64,000 nucleotides of DNA from an uncultured Lachnospiraceae bacterium (GTDB lineage Bacteria; Bacillota; Clostridia; Lachnospirales; Lachnospiraceae): NCBI GenBank assembly GCA_947037115.1, contig CAMQTN010000005.1:1-64000 (forward strand), read 5' to 3'. Every line of letters begins with the position of its first letter. Within the stretch, counting starts at the first letter, position 1. The translations under genes and the position numbers were made by a program. Shown here piece by piece: positions 8,173 through 17,433 of this stretch. The notes below the pieces were generated by a model. That model ran no database searches. It saw only the letters and a list, made by a program, of their open reading frames with translations, and was not told the DNA's origin.

Positions 8173-8868
8173 ATGGCTAATATACTGGTGTGTGACGATG
8201 ACAGGGAAATTGTGGATGCAATCGAAATTTATCTTCTGCAGGAGGGCTATACGATCTTTAAAGCCTATGACGGGCAGGAGGCGGTCCGCATCCTGAAGGA
8301 ACAGCAGATCCATCTGCTTCTTATTGACATTATGATGCCAAAGATGGACGGGATTCACGCTACCATAAAGATCCGGGAGTATTCCAGTGTTCCCATCATT
8401 TTCCTGTCGGCAAAGTCGGAGGACAACGACAAAATTCTGGGACTGAATATCGGTGCGGACGACTATATTACAAAGCCGTTTAATCCGCAGGAACTGGTGG
8501 CCCGGGTGAAATCCAACCTTCGCAGATACACGATGCTCGGAAACCTCAATACGGAGAACAATGCACTCTTTCAGGTGGGCGGCCTTTGTATCAACGACGA
8601 CACCAAGGAGGTGACGGTGGACGGGGAGAGCGTGAAACTGACGCCCATCGAATACAACATCTTGCTTTTGCTTGTAAAAAACTGCGGCCGTGTGTTCTCC
8701 ATCAATCAGATCTACGAGAGCATCTGGAATGAGGAGGCCATCGGCGCGGACAATACGGTGGCGGTACATATCAGACATATCAGGGAGAAAATCGAGATTA
8801 ATCCCAAGGAGCCCAGATATCTCAAGGTGGTGTGGGGCATCGGCTACAAGGTTGAGAAGGATGCTTAA
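8173..8868 (+). CDS. OmpR/PhoB-family response regulator
   Basis: The 231-residue DNA-binding response regulator has a receiver domain (1-118) with acidic pocket Asp8-Asp9, phosphoacceptor Asp52 in LLIDIMMP, Ser in IFLSAKS and Lys in YITKPFNP. A winged-helix domain follows (about 130-228) with KLTPIEYNILLLL and the recognition segment NTVAVHIRHIREKI. The start ATG 8173 follows GGAGGAAG. The cognate kinase starts 30 bases downstream, so they form an operon. The signal is unknown. No convincing -35/-10 pair is seen in the 95-base spacer before it. Confidence 0.95.
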   Translation: MANILVCDDDREIVDAIEIYLLQEGYTIFKAYDGQEAVRILKEQQIHLLLIDIMMPKMDGIHATIKIREYSSVPIIFLSAKSEDNDKILGLNIGADDYITKPFNPQELVARVKSNLRRYTMLGNLNTENNALFQVGGLCINDDTKEVTVDGESVKLTPIEYNILLLLVKNCGRVFSINQIYESIWNEEAIGADNTVAVHIRHIREKIEINPKEPRYLKVVWGIGYKVEKDA

Positions 8869-8898
8869 GGCGAACACGCAGAAGGAAGGAGCGGGTGG

Positions 8899-11730
8899 AT
8901 GGAACATACAGAACGCGAAAAGAGGGTAGAAGTTCTTGAAAGTACGCAGGATACACAGCAGTCTGAGATAAAAGAAAAAAAGGAAAAGAAACCGGGAAAG
9001 GACAGGCCCAGGAGAAGTGGACGGGGTGTCAGGGCCGTGCTCCGCTTTGTGCAGCATACGGTACTGGCGGCTATGGTGTTCTCCGTGATTGTCGTAACGG
9101 TGGGGACATCGTTGCAGGTTAAGACGGTGGGAGGTACGCTCACTTACAGAAAATATCCCGATCCGGGAATGCCATTTGAGGAATCCGAAGTTTTTAACCA
9201 GATTTTTGGCCGCGCGGCGGCAGATATCATCCGTTTCGGCGTTGTGAGCAGCCAGATGGAGACATATGGCGTCTTTGACGGCGGCAAGCTTGTGGATGTG
9301 ACGGCCTATAATTACCGGGACAGCACACTGCCGGAACGGTATGTGACGGCGGTTTACCGGCTGGAGGATCTGATTAAGTGGCAAAATCATGGATTCTCAT
9401 GGAGCTCCAGGACGATGAGCGGTACGGAGGCGGCAGAGTTTTTGGCTGACAGCACACAGGTGACATGGATCGATCCGAAAAGCGGTTACCGTAACACTTC
9501 GGATGCCGGTTATCTGAAATCCGATGTGAAAAACTATACCTTTGTCAACAATGAAACAGCGGAGCCGGACATAACGGTGGTAGTCACTTACAGCAATGAT
9601 TCTGGTTTTGTGGAGGGATATCAGCCGATCGGGGAGCTTGTCGATCATGCGGTGGCGGAGGATCTTGTGGAGTACGCTGGGGAAAAAGAGGCGTATGACC
9701 GGGAGAAAGAGGCGGTTGTTGACAGCGCAACTGACGCTGCGGAGGCGGCCGACTACGATATTTTAGTCAACCGTTATAAGACGGTGGACGGTAAAAATCT
9801 GGAGGATTATGTGTCAGACTGGGAGCTCTACTATGACTTGTGCCACAGTGTGATGCAGGCGGCGGAAAGCCTTGCCTATAACTATGAGGAGTACACGGCG
9901 TATGCAGACTACTACAGCATGGAAAACTCCAATGTGCGCTATCTGATTGAAAAGCAGGTGGGGGAGGAGACGCAGTATTACAGTAATATGCCTGAAGGAA
10001 GTTCTTACAGGGAAGCGGTGCTAAAAAGGATGCAGGACTACGGGACGCAGGAAAAGATGGCAGATCCCCCGTATGAGAAATTCATCTATTACAGTCCGGC
10101 GGATATGGTATATGAGACCAACACCCCCATTGAGGAGAAGACGGTGGGGCAGATATTGAAAAGCTATGATTATGGCTATCCGGAGAACGTCAGAATCTGG
10201 ATCAATGTGGATACTTCCTATCCTGTGCAGGATGTCTTTACCCAGGCGAAAGAATATCTGCCGAACCTCTGGCTTTGGCTGGCTGCGGCCATTATTTTCG
10301 GACTTTTGTATGCGCTTCTTCTGGGCTATCAGACAGTGACCACGGGAAGAGAGTATGACGAGTCGGGAGCCAGATGGATCAGATTGAATGCTTTTGATAA
10401 AATACCGACGGAGGGCGCGCTGTGCATTGCCTTTGCCGTGGCACTGCTTGCAGTCTGGATTCTGGTGGTGGTGACGGAGCTTGCGGGATGTGATCCGACG
10501 GATATCGAATATTACCGGGAAGCCATTCAGCAGGATTGGTTTATTGCGGTCATGTTTGGGATCGTATTTGCGGCAGATCTGGTGTTTACCTTTTTCTTTT
10601 ACAGCCTGGCCAGGAGGATCAAAACGAGGATGTTATTTAAAAATTCTTACCTCTACCGCCTGCTTCTTCGGTTGAAGAAGTTTGCCTGGAAGGTGTATGA
10701 CAACGGTGGGATCGTTTTACGGACATGGGTGCCCTACTGCATTTTTATGGCGTTTAATCTGTTTATGCTGATGCTTGCCTTTGAGATCTGGAATATGCTT
10801 CTGGTGCTGTTTGCGGGCGTCATAGATATCATTGTGGGAGTTTTACTTTATAAGGACGCCCTGGAGAGGCAGGGTATTGTGAAGGGGATAGAGACCATAG
10901 CCGGGGGCGAAGTGGAACACCAGATTGACACGGAAGAACTGCACGGGGATAACAGGGTTCTGGCAAATTCCGTCAACAGTATCGGCAAGGGCATCAAGGA
11001 GGCCGTGGAGATCAGCATGAAGGATGAACGCATGAAGGCGGATCTGATCACCAACGTATCCCATGATATTAAGACGCCCCTCACTTCCATCATAAACTAT
11101 GTGGATTTACTCAAAAGGGAGCAGGTGGACAGCGAAAAGGTGCAGAGCTATATCCGGGTGCTGGACGAAAAGTCCCAGCGGTTAAAACAGTTGACGGACG
11201 ATCTGGTGGAAGCCAGCAAGATTACTTCGGGGAATATCAGCTATCATTTTGAGCGGATTAACCTGACAGAGCTGATGAATCAGAGTATCGGGGAGTTTTC
11301 CGAGAAATTTGAGATGAAGAATCTTACCACGGTGATGAATGTGAATGTCAGGGATGCGGTGATTGAGGCGGACAGCCGCAGGATCTGGCGGGTGATGGAG
11401 AACTTACTGAACAATGTCTATAAGTACGCCATGCCGGGCACACGGGTGTATGTGTCGATAGATAAACCGGAGAGGGGGCAGCCGCAGGAGACGGAGCAGG
11501 TTGAGATATCGATTAAGAATATTTCAGAGAATCCGTTAAACTGCAGGCCGGAGGAACTGACGGAGCGCTTTATCAGAGGCGATGAGTCGAGAACGACAGA
11601 GGGGAGCGGATTGGGGCTGTCCATTGCCAAGAATCTGACCATAGCCCAGAAGGGCAGTTTTGAGATTGAGCTGGATGGCGATCTGTTTAAGGTGTTTTTG
11701 ACCTTCCCGGCAGCAGGGGAGACGATATAA
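8899..11730 (+). CDS. Large membrane sensor histidine kinase
   Basis: At 943 residues this is about twice the usual kinase length. It has a charged cytoplasmic N-terminus (1-45, Lys/Glu/Arg-rich), one membrane helix (about 50-72), an extracellular domain of about 370 residues, then a group of further membrane helices between about 450 and 655. The kinase core follows: DHp with His722 in NVSHDIKTPLTS, the N box NLLNNVYKYA, the G1-type region and the G box GSGLGLSIAKNL. The ectodomain is acidic and Tyr-rich and I do not recognise it. It is co-transcribed with the response regulator and closed by a terminator. A sensor of an external or envelope signal is inferred from the topology. Confidence 0.93.
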   Translation: MEHTEREKRVEVLESTQDTQQSEIKEKKEKKPGKDRPRRSGRGVRAVLRFVQHTVLAAMVFSVIVVTVGTSLQVKTVGGTLTYRKYPDPGMPFEESEVFNQIFGRAAADIIRFGVVSSQMETYGVFDGGKLVDVTAYNYRDSTLPERYVTAVYRLEDLIKWQNHGFSWSSRTMSGTEAAEFLADSTQVTWIDPKSGYRNTSDAGYLKSDVKNYTFVNNETAEPDITVVVTYSNDSGFVEGYQPIGELVDHAVAEDLVEYAGEKEAYDREKEAVVDSATDAAEAADYDILVNRYKTVDGKNLEDYVSDWELYYDLCHSVMQAAESLAYNYEEYTAYADYYSMENSNVRYLIEKQVGEETQYYSNMPEGSSYREAVLKRMQDYGTQEKMADPPYEKFIYYSPADMVYETNTPIEEKTVGQILKSYDYGYPENVRIWINVDTSYPVQDVFTQAKEYLPNLWLWLAAAIIFGLLYALLLGYQTVTTGREYDESGARWIRLNAFDKIPTEGALCIAFAVALLAVWILVVVTELAGCDPTDIEYYREAIQQDWFIAVMFGIVFAADLVFTFFFYSLARRIKTRMLFKNSYLYRLLLRLKKFAWKVYDNGGIVLRTWVPYCIFMAFNLFMLMLAFEIWNMLLVLFAGVIDIIVGVLLYKDALERQGIVKGIETIAGGEVEHQIDTEELHGDNRVLANSVNSIGKGIKEAVEISMKDERMKADLITNVSHDIKTPLTSIINYVDLLKREQVDSEKVQSYIRVLDEKSQRLKQLTDDLVEASKITSGNISYHFERINLTELMNQSIGEFSEKFEMKNLTTVMNVNVRDAVIEADSRRIWRVMENLLNNVYKYAMPGTRVYVSIDKPERGQPQETEQVEISIKNISENPLNCRPEELTERFIRGDESRTTEGSGLGLSIAKNLTIAQKGSFEIELDGDLFKVFLTFPAAGETI

Positions 11731-11737
11731 AAGGAAA

Positions 11738-11778
11738 AGGCTGCCGTTCCTGTGGGAAACAGGACGGCGGCCTTTTTG
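11738..11778 (+). terminator. Terminator of the two-component operon
   Basis: A GC-rich hairpin (GGCTGCCGTTCCTGT against ACAGGACGGCGGCC, small bulges) with a GGGAA loop is followed by TTTTT, just after the kinase stop codon. Confidence 0.85.
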
Positions 11779-11833
11779 TGCAGATCCGGGGTCGGGAAGC
11801 GGATTCGGTGAGGCTGATTCCACAGGATTTACC

Positions 11834-13027
11834 TCAGATGTCCAGTCCGCTGACTTCGCGGTTATTGAATTTTTCAAGAATCCGATGAATCTTGTCCGTC
11901 GGTGTATAGATATTCGCCATGGAGGCGTCGTGATTCATAAAGTCGATGATGGAGGCGATAAACTTACTCATATCCGCCTCTATGTAGTAGGGTTTTTCCT
12001 TAAGTTCCGGCGGCTGGTAACAGAGATTGGTGGTCACAATCCGGTCGATGTAACAGTTTTCGTAGGCGGTGTCAAAGGCGGAGAGCCCGTCTGTGAACAG
12101 CCCGAACGTACAGCAGATGAAAACCCGCTTGGCATTCATCTTTTTCAACTGTCTGGCAGTGTCGATCATACTGCCTCCGGAGGAAATCATGTCGTCGATG
12201 ACAATAACGTCCTTGCCGTCTATGTTGTCCCCCAAAAACTCATGGGCGACGATGGGATTTTTCCCGTTTATAATCGTGGAGTAATCTCTGCGCTTATAAA
12301 ACATGCCCGTGTCTACGCCGAGAACGTTAGCCAGATATACGGCTCTGTCCAAAGCGCCTTCGTCTGGGCTTATGACGATGGTATGATCCTTGTCGATGGT
12401 CAGATTCTTCTCCATGCGCAACAGCGCCCTGACGAACTGGTAGGGAGGCATGAAGTTGTCGAAACCTTTTATGGGAACGGAGTTTTGTACACGGGGATCA
12501 TGGGCGTCGAAAGTGATAAAATTGGATATCCCCATATCCATCAGCTCCTTGATGGCATAGGCACAGTCAAGGGATTCCCTGCCGTTTCTTTTGTGCTGCC
12601 GGCCCTCATAGAGAAAGGGCATGATCACATTGATGCGGTGCGCCTTACCGTTTATGGCAGAAATGATACGCTTTAAATCCTGATAATGGTCGTCAGGAGA
12701 CATATAGTTTGTGAAGCCGTTCATATTGTAGGTAATGCTGTGATTACAGACGTCCGTGAGAAGGAAGACATCCTTGCCGCGGACCGAGTCGGGCAGAATC
12801 GCCTTGCCCTCACCGGTTCCGAAACGGGGGCATTCCACCTCCATCAGGTAATTGTCTTCCATATAACCGTGGAACGCAGGGTCGTTTTTGACATTGTTTT
12901 GCAGATTGCGGCGGTATTCTATCAGGTGGTAGTTGATCTTCTCCGCCAGAGGAAGGGCAGCCTTCGGAGCAAGAAGCTTCATGGCAGCTACCGGCATAGA
13001 ATGTTCGAGTTGTTCTGTGTTAGGCAT
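11834..13027 (-). CDS. prs: Ribose-phosphate pyrophosphokinase, long form
   Basis: PRPP synthetase makes PRPP from ribose 5-phosphate and ATP for nucleotide, His and Trp synthesis. The PRPP-binding loop VIVIDDMISSGGSM and the flexible-loop region YKRRDYSTI are present, along with ITFDAHDPRV in the place of the usual DLH segment. At 397 residues it is about 80 longer than typical bacterial Prs (about 315), with an N-terminal extension and changed surface loops. I start at 13027, where TGGAG lies 5 bases before the ATG; a longer frame to 13051 has no SD. The gene is transcribed alone, divergently from der, with its own promoter at 13096-13125. Confidence 0.88.
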   Translation of the reverse strand: MPNTEQLEHSMPVAAMKLLAPKAALPLAEKINYHLIEYRRNLQNNVKNDPAFHGYMEDNYLMEVECPRFGTGEGKAILPDSVRGKDVFLLTDVCNHSITYNMNGFTNYMSPDDHYQDLKRIISAINGKAHRINVIMPFLYEGRQHKRNGRESLDCAYAIKELMDMGISNFITFDAHDPRVQNSVPIKGFDNFMPPYQFVRALLRMEKNLTIDKDHTIVISPDEGALDRAVYLANVLGVDTGMFYKRRDYSTIINGKNPIVAHEFLGDNIDGKDVIVIDDMISSGGSMIDTARQLKKMNAKRVFICCTFGLFTDGLSAFDTAYENCYIDRIVTTNLCYQPPELKEKPYYIEADMSKFIASIIDFMNHDASMANIYTPTDKIHRILEKFNNREVSGLDI

Positions 13028-13095
13028 TTTTTCTCCAAATGAAACGTGCATTCTGGCACGAAATATATTTTCTGTGCAAATGGTTACTTACAAAA

Positions 13096-13125
13096 ATTAT
13101 ATTCATTACAAGGGTAACATGTCAA
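13096..13125 (-). promoter_or_regulatory. Promoter of prs
   Basis: On the minus strand TTGACA (13125-13120) and TATAAT (13101-13096), both perfect matches to consensus, are separated by 18 bp and lie about 70 bases before the prs start. Confidence 0.75.
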
Positions 13126-13167
13126 GCGGATTCGGCTCATATTTCCTAAAATAAAAGTGCGTTTTGC

Positions 13168-13196
13168 TTTACAAGCGGATCAAGATGTTGTAAAAT
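13168..13196 (+). promoter_or_regulatory. Promoter of der-plsY-gpsA
   Basis: TTTACA (13168-13173) and TAAAAT (13191-13196) are 17 bp apart, about 44 bases before the der start codon. Confidence 0.55.
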
Positions 13197-13239
13197 CAAG
13201 CGGTATATGACTTGTTTGCAGTAGAATGGAGATCGAAGC

Positions 13240-14577
13240 ATGAGCAAAAAGAATACCAGGCCGATCGTTGCGGTGGTAGGAAGACCAAATGTCGGAAAAT
13301 CCACCCTGTTTAATGCGCTGGCCGGCGAAAAAATAGCGATCGTGAAGGATACGCCCGGCATTACCAGAGACCGGATTTATGCGGACGTCTCCTGGCTTGA
13401 CAGGAATTTTACACTGGTAGATACCGGAGGTATTGAGCCGGAGAGCAAAGATATCATCCTCTCCCAGATGCGGGAGCAGGCACGGATTGCCATAGACACG
13501 GCGGATGTGATCATTTTTCTGGTGGATGTGAAGCAGGGGCTGCAGGATGCGGATTTCAAGGTGGCCGACATGCTTAGAAGATCAAAGAAACCTGTGGTGT
13601 TAACGGTCAACAAGGTGGATGATTTTGACAAGTATATGGCGGATGTCTATGAGTTTTATAATATGGGCATCGGGGAGCCTCATCCCATATCTGCCGCGAA
13701 CCGTCTCGGGTTTGGAGAATTTCTGGACGAGGTGATATCTTATTTTCCCGAGAACAGTGGTGAAGAGGAAGAGGATGAACGTATTAAGGTGGCTATTATC
13801 GGGAAGCCGAACGTGGGGAAGTCTTCTATTATTAACCGTCTCATCGGAGAAAACCGTCTGATTGTCTCGGATATCGCAGGTACTACGAGGGACGCTGTGG
13901 ATACGGAAATCACACACAATGGCAGAGAGTATGTGTTTATCGATACGGCGGGACTTCGGAGAAAGAATAAAATAAAGGAAGAGCTGGAGCGTTATATGAT
14001 TATCCGCACCGTATCGGCGGTAGAGCGGGCGGATATCGCCGTGCTCATCATAGACGCCATGGAGGGTGTGACAGAGCAGGACGCCAAGATCGCCGGAATT
14101 GCCCACGACAGGGGCAAGGCAGTCATCATCGCGGTGAACAAGTGGGATGCCATTGAGAAGGACAACCAGACGGTGAAGGAGCACACGCAGAAAATCAGGC
14201 AGGTGCTGTCCTTTATGCCCTACGCGGAGATCATGTTTATCTCGGCGGTGAGCGGGCAGCGGCTGATGAAACTCTATGATGTGATTGACGCGGTGAATGA
14301 GAACCATTCCATGCGTATAGCAACAGGTGTGTTGAACGAGATCGTAACAGAGGCGGTTGCGCTTCAGCAGCCACCGGCTGATAAGGGAAAGAGGCTCCGT
14401 ATCTACTATACGACACAGGTTGCGGTGAAACCGCCCACTTTTGTTGTTTTTGTAAATGACAGGGAACTGATGCATTTTTCCTATTTGCGGTATTTGGAAA
14501 ACCAGATCCGTGATACGTTCGGCTTTGTGGGAACGCCCCTGAAATTTTTTGTCAGAGAGAGAAAGGAAAATAAATAA
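13240..14577 (+). CDS. der: Ribosome-associated GTPase Der (EngA)
   Basis: The 445-residue protein has two consecutive GTPase domains, unique to Der. G domain 1 has VGRPNVGKST and DTGGIE, with NKVD; G domain 2 has IGKPNVGKSS, DTAGLRRK and NKWD. A C-terminal KH-like domain (about 350-445, with ALQQPPADKGKRLRIYY) completes the family architecture. Der is essential for 50S subunit maturation. It is the first gene of der-plsY-gpsA, with only 2 bases to plsY, the conserved Firmicutes order. Confidence 0.97.
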   Translation: MSKKNTRPIVAVVGRPNVGKSTLFNALAGEKIAIVKDTPGITRDRIYADVSWLDRNFTLVDTGGIEPESKDIILSQMREQARIAIDTADVIIFLVDVKQGLQDADFKVADMLRRSKKPVVLTVNKVDDFDKYMADVYEFYNMGIGEPHPISAANRLGFGEFLDEVISYFPENSGEEEEDERIKVAIIGKPNVGKSSIINRLIGENRLIVSDIAGTTRDAVDTEITHNGREYVFIDTAGLRRKNKIKEELERYMIIRTVSAVERADIAVLIIDAMEGVTEQDAKIAGIAHDRGKAVIIAVNKWDAIEKDNQTVKEHTQKIRQVLSFMPYAEIMFISAVSGQRLMKLYDVIDAVNENHSMRIATGVLNEIVTEAVALQQPPADKGKRLRIYYTTQVAVKPPTFVVFVNDRELMHFSYLRYLENQIRDTFGFVGTPLKFFVRERKENK

Positions 14578-14579
14578 AA

Positions 14580-15260
14580 GTGGTACGGGTTATTTGTTTG
14601 TTGATCGGATATGTGTTTGGCCTTTTTCAGACAGCTTATATTTACGGGCGGCTGCATGGCGTCGATATCAGAAACTACGGGAGCGGCAATGCAGGCACAA
14701 CGAACACGCTCCGCGTGTTTGGAACGAAGGCCGGGCTTCTGGTTCTTGCAGGGGATATCCTGAAGTGCATTCTGGCAGTTGTGATTACCGGCGTCATATT
14801 CGGAAACTCACACACAGATATGATTTATCTGTTAAGGATGTATGCGGCGGCGGGTGCCATCATCGGCCACAATTTTCCCTTTTATCTGAAATTCAAAGGA
14901 GGAAAAGGGATCGCGGCCACAGCAGGATTGATTTTATCCTTTCACCCGTACCTGATCCCAATGGGAGTTATCCTGTTTTTCGGGGCGTTTTTCATCACGC
15001 ACTATGTGTCTTTGGGATCGCTTCTGGTGTATGCGGGCTTTTTGATCGAGACGGTTATTCTGGGGCAGATGGGTGTTTTCGGCATGACGCAGGCGATGCT
15101 GAATGAGATGTATGCCATTCTTGCTTTATTGACGGCGATGGCCTACTGGAAACATAGAGAAAATATTAAGCGATTACTTAGCGGTACGGAGCGAAAGACT
15201 TATCTGACACACAAAAATAAAGAACCGGACAATACAGAGCCGGAAAATAAGGAAGCATAA
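14580..15260 (+). CDS. plsY: Glycerol-3-phosphate acyltransferase PlsY
   Basis: PlsY transfers the acyl group from acyl-phosphate to glycerol 3-phosphate, the first step of phospholipid synthesis. The 226-residue membrane protein carries the three family motifs: GSGNAGTTNTLR, GHNFPFYLKFKGGKG, and the C-terminal region ending AYWKHRENIKRLL. About five membrane helices are visible. Start is GTG 14580 with GAAAGG upstream in the end of der. The last 25 residues are charged (Lys/Glu/Asn) and go beyond the usual length. The product of the next gene, gpsA, supplies its substrate. Confidence 0.95.
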   Translation: MVRVICLLIGYVFGLFQTAYIYGRLHGVDIRNYGSGNAGTTNTLRVFGTKAGLLVLAGDILKCILAVVITGVIFGNSHTDMIYLLRMYAAAGAIIGHNFPFYLKFKGGKGIAATAGLILSFHPYLIPMGVILFFGAFFITHYVSLGSLLVYAGFLIETVILGQMGVFGMTQAMLNEMYAILALLTAMAYWKHRENIKRLLSGTERKTYLTHKNKEPDNTEPENKEA

Positions 15261-15285
15261 AGAGTACAAGGGAGGCAGGACGGAT

Positions 15286-16302
15286 ATGGCGGATATCAGT
15301 ATTATAGGCGCAGGAAGCTGGGGAACGGCGTTAGCGGTACTCCTCCACAAAAATGGGCATAAGATCACAGTCTGGTCGATCGTGGAGTCGGAGATCGAGA
15401 TGCTGCAAAAGGAGCGTGAGCACAAGGATAAGCTGCCCGGCGTCAAACTTCCGGAGGATATGGTATTTACCACGGATCTGGAGGCGGCCGTGACAGGCAG
15501 GGATGTGCTGGTGCTGGCGGTGCCTTCACCCTATACCAGAAGCACTTCCCATTCCATGAAGCCCTTTGTGCGGGAGGGACAGATCATTGTCGACGTGGCG
15601 AAGGGAATCGAGGAGAAGACTTTGTTTACGCTTTCCCAGATTATCGAGGAGGAGATTCCGCAGGCCGAGGTGGCGGTGCTCTCCGGGCCTTCCCATGCGG
15701 AGGAGGTGGGAAGAGGTATCCCGACCACCATTGTCGTCGCGGCGGCAAAGAAAACGACTGCCGAGTATCTCCAGAATATTTTTATGAACGAAGCGTTCCG
15801 CGTCTATATCACGCCGGATGTGACTGGCGTTGAGCTTGGCGCGGCCCTTAAGAATGTGGTGGCGCTTGCAGCCGGGATTGCCGATGGCCTTGGATATGGG
15901 GACAACACGAAAGCGGCGCTGATTACCAGAGGAATTGCGGAGATAGCAAGGCTTGGTCTTGCCATGGGTGGCAGGATCGAGACTTTCAGCGGGCTGACCG
16001 GTATCGGTGATCTGATCGTAACCTGTGCGTCCATGCATTCCAGAAACCGCCGTGCAGGTATCCTGATCGGCAAGGGTTATACCATGAAGCAGGCCATGGA
16101 CGAGGTGAAGATGGTGGTGGAAGGTGTGTATTCCGCCAGGGCGGCCATGGGCCTTGCAGAAAAATACCACGTACAACTCCCCATTATCGAGCAGGTGAAC
16201 GCAGTATTGTTTGAAGGCATGCCTGTGGACGAGGCGGTGAAAAATCTGATGCTGCGTGACAAGAAGATTGAGAATCCCCTGATTCCGTGGGAGGAAGCGT
16301 GA
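15286..16302 (+). CDS. gpsA: NAD(P)-dependent glycerol-3-phosphate dehydrogenase
   Basis: GpsA reduces dihydroxyacetone phosphate to sn-glycerol 3-phosphate. The 338-residue protein has the Rossmann motif IIGAGSWGTALAVLL at the N-terminus, VDVAKGIEEKT and LSGPSHAEEV in the middle, and the catalytic Lys in GAALKNVVALAAGI followed by GDNTKAALITRG. Length and motifs are normal. An SD GGGAGG precedes the ATG. It closes the der-plsY-gpsA unit; after its stop a weak inverted repeat (CCCATGGAT ... ATCCATGAGG, about 16343-16382) may end transcription before the convergent metF. Confidence 0.96.
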   Translation: MADISIIGAGSWGTALAVLLHKNGHKITVWSIVESEIEMLQKEREHKDKLPGVKLPEDMVFTTDLEAAVTGRDVLVLAVPSPYTRSTSHSMKPFVREGQIIVDVAKGIEEKTLFTLSQIIEEEIPQAEVAVLSGPSHAEEVGRGIPTTIVVAAAKKTTAEYLQNIFMNEAFRVYITPDVTGVELGAALKNVVALAAGIADGLGYGDNTKAALITRGIAEIARLGLAMGGRIETFSGLTGIGDLIVTCASMHSRNRRAGILIGKGYTMKQAMDEVKMVVEGVYSARAAMGLAEKYHVQLPIIEQVNAVLFEGMPVDEAVKNLMLRDKKIENPLIPWEEA

Positions 16303-16396
16303 TTCAGGAAAATGGGGTTCCATAGACAGATACATTTATATATCCCCATGGATTACGAATAAAACAGCGATCCATGAGGATATTTTTATGCGTTCG

Positions 16397-17245
16397 TCAG
16401 GAGATCATCCCGCAGATCTCCGTCGTCGTCTTGAGCTTATTCATGGAGTAAATATGGATTCCGTCCACGCCGTTCTTTTTCAGGTCGAGGATCTGGCGCA
16501 CTGCGTAGTCGATTCCGGCCTTTCTCATATCCTCCTTATCATCCCCGTAGGTGGCGATCAGATCCGCCAGCTCCTTGGGAACCGAAGAGCCGGAGAGGGA
16601 CACGGTGGTGCCGAGCTGTTTGGCCGTAGTGATGGGCATGATACCGGCGTGAACAGGGACAGTAATTCCCATGCCGCGCATTTTTTCCATAAAACGATAG
16701 AAGCAGGCATTGTCAAAAAACATCTGGGTGACCAGGGAGGTGACGCCGGCGTCTACCTTTTCTTTCAGGTGCTTTAAGTCCTCCTCAAAACTGGGAGCTT
16801 CAAAGTGCTTTTCAGGATAGCAGGCGCCGGAGATCTGTAAACTGGTATGTGCTTTTAAATGGCGGACCAGATCGGCAGCGTAGAAAAATTCCCTGCTGTT
16901 AAACTGTTCGTCGCTCATGTGCTGGGGCCTGTCCCCGCGCAGAGCCAGTACGTGATTTACGCCCGCAGCTTCCAGAGCCTCGCAGTTTTTCTCAAGATCG
17001 GCTTTGGTGAAGCCCACACAGGTGATGTGGGCGATGGCGTCGATGCCGAGCTCCTTTTGGATAAAGGAGGCGATTTCAATGGTTTTTCCCGCACGTGAGC
17101 CGCCTGCGCCGTAGGTACAGCTTATAAAATCGGGATGAAGTTTTGCGGCTTCTTTGAGAAAGCTGAATATGTTGTCAAATTCCTCATCTTTTTTAGGAGG
17201 AAACACCTCGAAGGAGAAGCTTGTCTTTTCATTTTCTGTAGTCAT
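16397..17245 (-). CDS. metF: Methylenetetrahydrofolate reductase
   Basis: MetF reduces 5,10-methylene-THF to 5-methyl-THF. The 282-residue protein has the N-terminal FSFEVFPPKKDEE motif with catalytic Glu, ISCTYGAGGS, ITCVGFTKADLE, the GDRPQ motif within LALRGDRPQ, and QMFFDNACFYRF, all diagnostic of the family. The SD is AAAGGA, 9 bases before the ATG. No metV, metH or SAM riboswitch is seen next to it, so it is a single-gene unit, transcribed divergently from the MoxR gene. Overlapping divergent promoters are proposed at 17311-17358. Confidence 0.95.
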   Translation of the reverse strand: MTTENEKTSFSFEVFPPKKDEEFDNIFSFLKEAAKLHPDFISCTYGAGGSRAGKTIEIASFIQKELGIDAIAHITCVGFTKADLEKNCEALEAAGVNHVLALRGDRPQHMSDEQFNSREFFYAADLVRHLKAHTSLQISGACYPEKHFEAPSFEEDLKHLKEKVDAGVTSLVTQMFFDNACFYRFMEKMRGMGITVPVHAGIMPITTAKQLGTTVSLSGSSVPKELADLIATYGDDKEDMRKAGIDYAVRQILDLKKNGVDGIHIYSMNKLKTTTEICGMIS

Positions 17246-17310
17246 GTCGGTAATCCTTTCTGTATGGTATCGGTATGAATGTCACGGCGGTATACAGCCG
17301 CAAGAATCAC

Positions 17311-17339
17311 TTGCTTTTATATCTGAAATATCGTAACAT
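17311..17339 (+). promoter_or_regulatory. Possible promoter of the MoxR-VWA operon
   Basis: TTGCTT (17311-17316) and TAACAT (17334-17339) are 17 bp apart. The element overlaps a minus-strand promoter candidate for metF, so the two would compete for polymerase. Confidence 0.4.
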
Positions 17340-17358
17340 AAATTTATAACGCACGCAA
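17330..17358 (-). promoter_or_regulatory. Possible promoter of metF
   Basis: On the minus strand TTGCGT (17358-17353) and TACGAT (17335-17330) are 17 bp apart and about 85 bases before the metF start. Confidence 0.4.
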
Positions 17359-17433
17359 TAACCGAAATCTCAAAAAGCGGACAGGCGGTACGGTGCCGGG
17401 AAGGGATATCGGATTTTGAGAAAGGAAACAGGT

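Noticed and set aside
8101..9390. A 429-codon open frame antisense to the response regulator and kinase
   Set aside because: It overlaps two well-supported genes, its product is Leu/His/Arg-rich without domain features, and it crosses their spacer without a sensible start.
17246..17415. A SAM riboswitch upstream of metF
   Set aside because: I looked for the conserved core and a terminator on the minus strand before metF. Neither is present, and the leader is too short.
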